Positions 62,201 to 64,000 of a stretch of DNA of 64,000 nt are shown in pieces. The stretch's first letter is position 1. Every line of letters begins with the position of its first letter. Made by a program: the position numbers and the translations under genes. Under the pieces are notes generated by a model, which saw only the letters and a program-made list of their open reading frames with translations, was not told where the DNA came from and made no database searches. Origin of the DNA: Anisus vortex (lineage: Eukaryota; Mollusca; Gastropoda; Planorbidae); NCBI GenBank assembly GCA_949126835.1, contig OX421494.1, forward strand, positions 17,717,538 to 17,781,537, written 5' to 3'.

Positions 62201-62987
62201 ATATCTATAACTTAAATTGCATTCACAATGGTGCAATTAATACAAATTGAGGCAAATTTATTCATTACAAGAATTTTAAAACTCTCCGGAGGACTATTTG
62301 ACCCAATATAACAGGCCCACCAAAGTACAATTAGAGAAATGCTCAGCTGAAAGCAGCAAAAACAGCCATTGACTTTTCAATAGAAATTCATGCAATTGCT
62401 AACATTTTAATCTACTTTTGGTTTCAACAGAAAATATTACCTCAGAGGTCAATTGCTAACATTTTAATCTACTTTTGGTTTCAACAGAAAATATTACCTC
62501 AGAGATAGAAAATGAATAACCACCAATGCCCTCAACTTCAAATTGAGGTGGATTGTCATTGGCATCATCAACACTGATTTGAGCACGGGTATCAACCTTA
62601 TAGTAAAAAAATAATAATAATAAATGTATTAATGAGATTAAGGTGCTGTTATAGAAAAAAAAATGTGGGGAGAAATCATATAAAAACAATCAGTAGATTG
62701 CAACAACATAAAAGAACAAATATATTAGAAAATAAAATAAAGTAAAAAAATTGAATGAAAGCAGGATATATTTCAAAGAGCGATCTAAAGCTTTTTTTAA
62801 AGTATTTCATATTGAATTCTTTATAAAATAATGTATCAAAATGAAAATTACTCCATTCATAAAAAAAATAATTATTCACAAAATGTAACAATAAAATGTT
62901 TACCTCAATGTTATGAAGTGGAAATCCAGTAGTAGAGTTATAATCTACACATATAAATGTAAGATCATAACCAGTAGTATCCTTTGC
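32176..62987 (-). CDS. Large cadherin, 36 exons, N-terminus outside the window
   Basis: Thirty-six exons join in frame with GT-AG borders and encode about 1,718 residues. Cadherin linker motifs occur at residues 39 (DANDNPP), 173 (DAQDMPP), 294 (DVNDNAP), 417 (DVNDNPP), 523 (NYNDQAP), 636 (DENNHSP), 742 (DANNKNP), about 965 (DVNDNRP), 1087 (DENNNSP), 1198 (ENDDGNP), 1309 (DLKDNEP) and 1446 (DLNDNGP). That gives a partial repeat plus about 13. A membrane-adjacent region (about 1560-1663) follows, then one helix (about 1680-1706). These repeats bind calcium at the linkers and mediate adhesion outside the cell. The membrane-adjacent part, with IFIYDERQALKLILNLQP, resembles that of CDH23/PCDH15-type cadherins; orthology is inference. 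The start of the gene lies beyond 64000 and the cytoplasmic tail is incomplete. Confidence 0.93.
32326..32459 (-). CDS. Cadherin exon ai (transmembrane)
   Basis: About residues 1664-1707. After KWRD, a run of about 26 hydrophobic residues from LWWVLVALAIF onward makes one membrane helix, followed by YDR. This fixes topology: everything upstream is extracellular. Donor GTAAGC/GTAAGT-type. Confidence 0.95.
32560..32630 (+). mobile_element. Fragment of LINE family A 3' end
   Basis: 'aaatgcaagactagact' matches the 3' segment of the copies at 58440-58655 and 15060-15295, then diverges. Confidence 0.4.
32632..33200. mobile_element. hAT-like MITE, CATAGACTATAATA family, copy 3, split by SINE
   Basis: 'gactataataagatggact' at the left and 'agtggtccatcttattat' at the right are the family's ends. 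The interior (33040-33180) matches copies 1 and 2. The SINE at 32654-32924 interrupts it. Confidence 0.8.
32654..32924 (-). mobile_element. tRNA-derived SINE, best-preserved copy
   Basis: The minus strand starts GGGGCACGGTAGCTGCCGTT, has a perfect box B (GGGTTCGAATCC) about 50 bp in, then a unique body and a T-rich tail. The 15-bp sequence ataataagatggact flanks both ends exactly (32639-32653, 32925-32939), the hallmark of LINE-driven insertion. Inserted into a MITE within a cadherin intron. Confidence 0.93.
33374..33515 (-). CDS. Cadherin exon ah (membrane-adjacent region)
   Basis: Ends at about residue 1663; TDVCFLVVRKDSNSNSILN then EIQDLLDDSKFKNVWG, a strand-helix pattern like the second half of a ferredoxin-like fold. 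Donor GTAATT after GGG, phase 0. Confidence 0.9.
33516..35818. other. Cadherin intron, no feature
   Basis: AT-rich intron of 2.3 kb between exons ah and ag. A short higher-GC patch at 34970-35290 contains 'cgatcgatcg'. I see no gene or clear transposon. Confidence 0.5.
35819..35905 (-). CDS. Cadherin exon ag (membrane-adjacent region)
   Basis: Encodes KLNNVSSAYFFSYIQAAG and HSDISSVPD, with the closing Arg codon split to the next exon. Donor GTGAGT. Confidence 0.9.
36082..36170 (-). CDS. Cadherin exon af (membrane-adjacent region)
   Basis: Residues from about 1558, IFIYDERQALKLILNLQPSE. A tyrosine/aspartate strand followed by a long alternating hydrophobic strand resembles membrane-adjacent domains of CDH23/PCDH15-type cadherins. 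Donor GTCAGT. Confidence 0.9.
36733..37019 (-). CDS. Cadherin exon ae (last cadherin repeat)
   Basis: About residues 1462-1557, GAVDPDGDGNNEIWYRI, ending FEITVVAFDPNNSSISDKQTVN in phase 0. Longest exon of the gene (287 bp). The calcium site VDPDGDGNN is intact. Donor GTGAGT. Confidence 0.95.
37020..38278. other. Cadherin intron, no feature
   Basis: 1.26-kb intron between exons ae and ad. No repeat family recognised. Confidence 0.5.
38279..38542 (-). CDS. Cadherin exon ad (carries RRKR)
   Basis: Residues 1375-1461, VDSSGMLITRKMIDYE, then YPAQGRRKRSFNMSR with a furin-like RRKR at about residue 1420, and the linker IQDLNDNGPKF. Donor GTAAGA. The basic site sits in the F-G strand region of a cadherin repeat. 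Confidence 0.95.
38678..38813 (-). CDS. Cadherin exon ac
   Basis: Residues 1329-1373 and a split codon, VVSLTENTPANVSIYALKAC. Donor GTAAGT. Confidence 0.92.
39270..39404 (-). CDS. Cadherin exon ab
   Basis: Residues 1284-1328, LLVYAVDVYNGTPYRTG and linker LTDLKDNEPSF. Donor GTAAGA. Confidence 0.95.
39694..39885 (-). CDS. Cadherin exon aa
   Basis: Residues 1220-1283, FRINNVTGEITIVDRLDREV. Donor GTAAGT, phase 0 at both ends. Confidence 0.95.
40085..40314 (-). CDS. Cadherin exon z
   Basis: Residues 1144-1219, FSISPYTGTINVVD, VVRGCDGGDVPNCG and the degenerate linker TENDDGNPKW. Donor GTCAGT. Confidence 0.93.
40415..40601 (-). CDS. Cadherin exon y
   Basis: Residues 1081-1142 and a split codon, VLDENNNSPVF, SVPETAELG and ATDADQGRNGQISYSF, the clearest complete set of calcium-binding motifs in the gene. 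Donor GTAGCT. Confidence 0.97.
41001..41369. repeat. 81-bp tandem array, about 4.5 copies
   Basis: Unit 'caaggcacacattgagcttg' continuing to 'acagtgaacagagtaaaaatg'. 81 is divisible by three, so frames stay open on both strands. Sits in a cadherin intron. Confidence 0.93.
41618..41779 (-). CDS. Cadherin exon x
   Basis: Residues 1027-1080, GKRLDYNRRRLYDLTLLVND, with the LDY strand. Donor GTCAGT. Confidence 0.92.
42716..42868 (-). CDS. Cadherin exon w
   Basis: Residues 976-1026, YEAYVYESALYPTDIIT and VFATDADSKSYGPLEF. Donor GTAATT, phase 0. Confidence 0.93.
43655..43805 (-). mobile_element. 3' end of LINE family A
   Basis: 'gaagattactgcgtcctagg' and 'tttcctggtttgttcaggca' match the minus-orientation copy at 17205-17400. 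Lies within a cadherin intron. Confidence 0.65.
44276..44436 (-). CDS. Cadherin exon v
   Basis: About residues 922-975, QQVIDFEKDPEVDHLHR and the canonical IVDVNDNRPLF linker. Donor GTAAGT. Confidence 0.95.
44490..44700 (-). mobile_element. Decayed copy of the tRNA-derived SINE
   Basis: 'accagtttctgtggccag', 'gattgtgtggccag' and 'tcatcagagctgggtaaac' align in the same orientation with the copy at 32654-32924. Box B is degraded. Lies just upstream of exon v in its intron. Confidence 0.75.
45245..46294. repeat. 50-bp tandem array, 21 copies, almost identical
   Basis: Unit 'attcaagagatcaactttta' plus 'ggttttcactgaacactaac' plus 'agttgagtgg'. Copies are spaced exactly 50 bp apart, and by eye only two units show single changes (gtgg to atgg near 45541; ttcaa to ttaaa near 45896). 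In a cadherin intron. Confidence 0.97.
46325..46500 (+). mobile_element. Possible tRNA-related SINE remnant
   Basis: 'aaggttcaaatcccagg' resembles a box B and lies about 45 bp after 'gataataaggcagagtg'. Body not clearly matched to the other SINEs. Confidence 0.35.
46903..47100 (-). CDS. Cadherin exon u
   Basis: About residues 856-921, with IFINEDAQLNNNPISVTARD. Its acceptor lies in a 48-bp unit repeated three times (47085-47228), so three near-identical AG|CACAGATAG acceptors exist. The innermost gives an in-frame join. Donor GTGAGA. Confidence 0.9.
47085..47228. repeat. 48-bp triplication across a splice acceptor
   Basis: Three units at 47085-47132, 47133-47180 and 47181-47228 each contain 'gaactatctgtgct' plus 'acataaaacaaa'. 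On the minus strand each gives a pyrimidine/AG|CACAGATAG acceptor of exon u and its first 16 coding bases. Only the first unit is joined to the rest of the exon. Confidence 0.9.
47564..47696 (-). CDS. Cadherin exon t
   Basis: Residues 812-855 and a split codon, NAFGVRENGQIYVKGALNKK and TLVCHDLYTQSG. No recognisable linker follows in this or the next exon. Donor GTGAGT. Confidence 0.9.
48066..49412. repeat. 36-bp tandem array, about 37 copies
   Basis: Unit 'agcacaacaagctaaaccta' plus 'ttgctttgttcttt', 36 or 37 bp, with higher-order blocks. Being mostly 36 bp it leaves open frames on both strands with 12-residue periods. These are artefacts of the repeat. In a cadherin intron between exons t and s. 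Confidence 0.95.
49486..49634 (-). CDS. Cadherin exon s
   Basis: Residues 763-811, VLTVTATDQDSNHSLTYYM. The DxD site is kept. Donor GTAAGA. The 36-bp minisatellite lies just downstream in the next intron. Confidence 0.92.
49680..49750 (-). mobile_element. LINE 3' end with (GATAA)n tail
   Basis: 'agataagataagatt' followed by 'tttattgatccaaataaatg' matches 53255-53330. The GATAA repeat would be the 3' tail of a minus-strand insertion. Confidence 0.6.
50764..50890 (-). CDS. Cadherin exon r
   Basis: Residues 720-761 and a split codon, IYATDGGAPQKSATATV and the linker DANNKNPVF. Donor GTAAAC. Confidence 0.93.
50965..51020 (-). mobile_element. Short L2-like 3' tail
   Basis: 'tttatatagcgctattcata' and 'aatgcgctttaca' form the reverse complement of the GTAAAGCGC...AGCGCTATATAAA ending typical of L2-clade 3' ends. 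Confidence 0.55.
51120..51298 (-). CDS. Cadherin exon q
   Basis: Residues 661-719, ATDADAGDFGKITYRI and FRLDQNTGLLTVN. Uses a GTTAGT donor. Confidence 0.95.
51578..51650 (-). CDS. Cadherin exon p
   Basis: Residues 636-659 and a split codon, DENNHSPTL linker and ISEIEPA. Donor GTGAGT, ends in phase 1. Confidence 0.93.
52431..52509 (-). CDS. Cadherin exon o
   Basis: Residues 610-635, FVLTIEATDNGIPPQTSQVE, a cadherin G-strand region. Donor GTAAGT. Confidence 0.93.
52603..52766 (-). CDS. Cadherin exon n
   Basis: Residues 555-608 plus a split codon, AVDEEIGSNITYRI and FSINPKSGELSLTS. Donor GTAAGT. Confidence 0.93.
53126..53245 (-). CDS. Cadherin exon m
   Basis: Residues 515-554, linker variant VLNYNDQAPSF. 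Phase 0. The acceptor's polypyrimidine tract borders a (GATAA)n LINE tail. Confidence 0.92.
53250..53760 (-). mobile_element. LINE or SINE 3' part with (GATAA)n tail
   Basis: Starts with a (GATAA)n run at 53255 and continues 'ttctttattgatccaaacaa', as at 49680. It may extend to about 53760, where GC rises, but coding sequence is not recognised. Confidence 0.5.
53833..54890. repeat. Compound minisatellite of two interleaved units
   Basis: After a short (TATG)n run, two unit types alternate: 'gtacatagtattaaatacaa' plus 'taacttgttgtctgtgtt', about 42 bp, and 'tattaaatatcaaatagaatc' relatives, about 37 bp. Their order is irregular and the right end is more diverged. In a cadherin intron. Confidence 0.9.
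55011..55134 (-). CDS. Cadherin exon l
   Basis: Residues 473-514, FTINSNTGVLSMNGTLDYET and VIATDQGIPNKTA, the standard F-x-I-x-x-x-TG and A-x-D-x-G-x-P strands. Donor GTGACA. Confidence 0.95.
55135..57308. other. Cadherin intron containing a SINE
   Basis: 2.2-kb intron between exons l and k. Apart from the SINE at 55731-55950 I see no gene. The 94-codon plus-strand frame at 56633-56917 has no recognisable domain. Confidence 0.5.
55731..55950 (+). mobile_element. tRNA-derived SINE with L2-like tail
   Basis: The head has a box B-like 'gcgggttctagcccgg' at tRNA spacing. The 3' end, 'gcgcactgagcatgctg' to 'agaagcgctatataagtaa', is the same as that of the L2-like LINE at 7945-8000 and 26385-26470. 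It is followed by a (TTTAA)n tail. It probably uses the LINE's machinery. Confidence 0.8.
57309..57385 (-). CDS. Cadherin exon k
   Basis: Residues 448-472 and a split codon, ATDRDSGNNGRIVFTL, the classical DxDSGxNG calcium loop. Donor GTGAGT, ends in phase 2. Confidence 0.95.
58064..58225 (-). CDS. Cadherin exon j
   Basis: Residues 394-447, with SLQDVNDNPPFLNQNSFTF, a canonical linker. Donor GTAAGG. Confidence 0.95.
58440..58655 (+). mobile_element. 3' end of LINE family A
   Basis: Reads PSGIWAWNGLPEQTR in one frame, then 'aatgcaagactagactcaga' and the taagataag tail. Intronic, between exons j and i. Confidence 0.75.
58697..58861 (-). CDS. Cadherin exon i
   Basis: Residues 339-393, rich in beta-strand pattern (RYNVTVISQTYPAFSVTP) and N-glycosylation sequons. 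No linker motif. Phase 0 both sides. Confidence 0.88.
59204..59413 (-). CDS. Cadherin exon h
   Basis: Residues 269-338, with the canonical ITDVNDNAPIF linker and SINISEIEESN of the following repeat. Donor GTAAGT, phase 0. Confidence 0.95.
59612..59745 (-). CDS. Cadherin exon g
   Basis: Residues 225-268, FNLTASVPSN...LVVKNNLDREKIPGAYSF, with the LDREK strand. Two bases complete the split codon from exon f. Donor GTATGC. Confidence 0.9.
60003..60084 (-). CDS. Cadherin exon f
   Basis: Residues 197-224 (last codon split), GSTLPFSISARDGDTGDKRP, with the A/S-R-D-x-D calcium site. Donor GTAAGA, ends in phase 1. Confidence 0.88.
60220..60430 (-). mobile_element. Decayed copy of the tRNA-derived SINE
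   Basis: Shares 'gtaaagtattcc', 'atatacccatcaaagctg' and a box B-like GGGTTTAATTCCAGG with 32654-32924, same orientation. Intronic. Confidence 0.7.
60514..60645 (-). CDS. Cadherin exon e
   Basis: Residues 153-196. Has the linker variant GDAQDMPPIF, where the usual DND is QDM, and SVSEGAAI beginning the next repeat. Phase 0 at both ends. Confidence 0.9.
60851..60985 (-). CDS. Cadherin exon d
   Basis: Residues 108-152, containing LLDYETRPVYSSKLVAI, the LDYE-type strand of a cadherin repeat. Acceptor ATTTCAG, donor GTAAGT. Confidence 0.9.
61881..62018 (-). CDS. Cadherin exon c
   Basis: Residues 62-107, AAPIGTVL...ISDKDRTLNARLD, a recognisable E-x-x-x-IGT-V plus DxD region. Donor GTAAGT, phase 0. 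Confidence 0.88.
62393..62506. repeat. 57-bp duplication of a splice donor
   Basis: Two copies, 62393-62449 and 62450-62506, of 'caattgctaacattttaatc' through 'gaaaatattacctcagag'. On the minus strand each holds CTCTGAG|GTAATA, the donor of exon b with its last coding bases. Confidence 0.92.
62498..62596 (-). CDS. Cadherin exon b
   Basis: Residues 29-61, with ISVDDANDNPPQF and the next repeat's start YSFSISE. Donor GTAATA. The donor region is tandemly duplicated just downstream (62393-62506). Confidence 0.9.
62904..62987 (-). CDS. Cadherin exon a (first visible)
   Basis: Encodes residues 1-28 (AKDTTGYDLTFICVD...HNIE), the end of a cadherin repeat with an L-x-F-x-C-x-D strand. Acceptor TTCATTAG, donor GTAAAC, phase 0 at both ends. 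Further exons must lie to the right. Confidence 0.85.
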
Positions 62988-63714
62988 CTAATGAACAGTA
63001 GAAAAAAAAGGAAGAGCATCATAAGTGTGAGGAAATTCACAAAAAAAAAATAAAGACAATGCTAACTGCACATTCTGTCAAATGTTTCTATAAATCTTTT
63101 AAAGAACTAGTAATAGGCGAACGTCTAATTTTAATGCAGGATGGACACAGTTAGGACAATATTACCAACTAAAATAGTTAGGCTCGGATAGCAAAACAAT
63201 TCCTCTGTGTGGTTTTTTTATTAGAGAGATTCAACACATTTGGTAAAAGAGTATTTCTCATAAGTAACCATTTAACTCCTAAGCTATTTATAAAAAAATA
63301 AAAAGTTTGTTTAATTATTCTGATTAACGCAAAATATTTACATTGGATAAAAAGTCAAAATATCTTTACTACCGGTATACGTTTTAACTACAAAAATATA
63401 GTTCATTATAATACAAAAAAGGGTAACCATGCATGATTTTGAAAAAATTAATTCTCAAAACTCTTGCTACATGAACTGTGACACAACATCCATCAGGAAA
63501 TGATTTATTTGTGTAGGGAGTTCAAAATATGCCATTTTATGGCATTCATGTTACTGCAGATTTATACTATATTACAAAGGTGTCCTCTTTTTTCTTTATC
63601 CTGTCACTGTTTATTGTGGTAACTTTATAAGAGGTTATGTATGCAATCCATTCATTTGTAAAGAACACAATCACTTTTTTACTTCATATAAAACTTTTTT
63701 ATTTTCTGCACCTT
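62988..63714. other. Cadherin intron (upstream), no feature
   Basis: AT-rich sequence to the right of the first visible exon. No further exon was found before the window ends. Confidence 0.5.
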
Positions 63715-63960
63715 GTACGTGGCTGAGCTGCAGCGCATTTGGCTGGCGAACCAAAGATCCTGGGCCCAAATCCTGGCGAAGGCTAGGATTTATTTCGGGT
63801 CTGCAGGCTGTCTCTGAGTTTGCCCAGCTTTGATGGGTACCTGACTATAGTTAAGGTAATGTAAAGGCGGCTGGGCATTGTGTTCGCCACACAACTCCTA
63901 GTATGCCATGGCCACAGAAACTTGTGAGCGATCAGTTTGGTCCAACGGGATTACTTTTTA
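63715..63960 (+). mobile_element. tRNA-derived SINE, plus-strand copy
   Basis: Starts 'gtacgtggctgagctgcagc', with a box B degraded to 'gggcccaaatcc', then a body like 32654-32924 ('tgatgggtacctgac', 'gtaaaggcggctg', 'ccatggccacagaaact') and ending 'ccaacgggattactttt'. 'attttctg-cac' occurs on both sides and may be the target duplication. Confidence 0.85.
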
Positions 63961-64000
63961 ACATTTTCTGTCACTTTTAAAATGAAAAATGAAAGACCTT

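Overview
The window is eukaryotic and reads like an intron-rich, AT-rich invertebrate, most probably a mollusc (a gastropod fits best). The evidence is GT-AG introns throughout, an intron-containing tRNA-Ile(UAU), tRNA-derived SINEs, L2-like LINEs, hAT elements and their MITEs, a Ty3/gypsy-like gag fragment, and very many minisatellites. The taxon is inferred from style; no species is recognised.

Layout. Positions 1-30 kb are mostly mobile-element and repeat territory. They hold LINE 3' fragments, a tRNA-Ile(UAU) gene (2208-2317, minus) and several MITE families. They also hold a small two-exon gene (CDS 5654-5737 and 9060-9164, minus) encoding a 62-residue Asn/Gln-rich protein whose two exons each carry an SNQ-x-NPNN-x-x-YQ motif. 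Its intron holds a 97-bp x 13 array derived from LINE coding sequence and a 39-bp x 11 array. Around 21.9-28.1 kb is a nested cluster: a gag/protease fragment split by a 3.1-kb hAT element with an exact 8-bp target duplication. That hAT element carries a decayed transposase and an L2 fragment, and the L2 fragment carries a small hAT MITE. A 44-bp x 27 minisatellite follows at 29.0-30.2 kb.

Positions 32.2-63.0 kb hold one large gene on the minus strand: 36 consecutive coding exons, all joined in frame by GT-AG introns. They encode about 1,718 residues of a large cadherin (one partial and about 13 cadherin repeats, a membrane-adjacent region, one transmembrane helix and the start of a cytoplasmic tail). 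The N-terminus lies beyond the right edge of the window and the final C-terminal exon is not settled. The architecture resembles the long CDH23/PCDH15-type cadherins, but orthology is not claimed. The introns carry at least five unrelated minisatellites, SINE and LINE copies, and two tandem duplications that copy a splice acceptor (47.1 kb) and a splice donor (62.4 kb).

The genes do not form an obvious functional group. The strongest candidates for something undescribed are the NPNN exon-duplicated microprotein gene, the LINE-derived satellite in its intron, the duplicated splice sites of the cadherin gene, and a strong excess of the palindrome TAGGCCTA in non-coding DNA.
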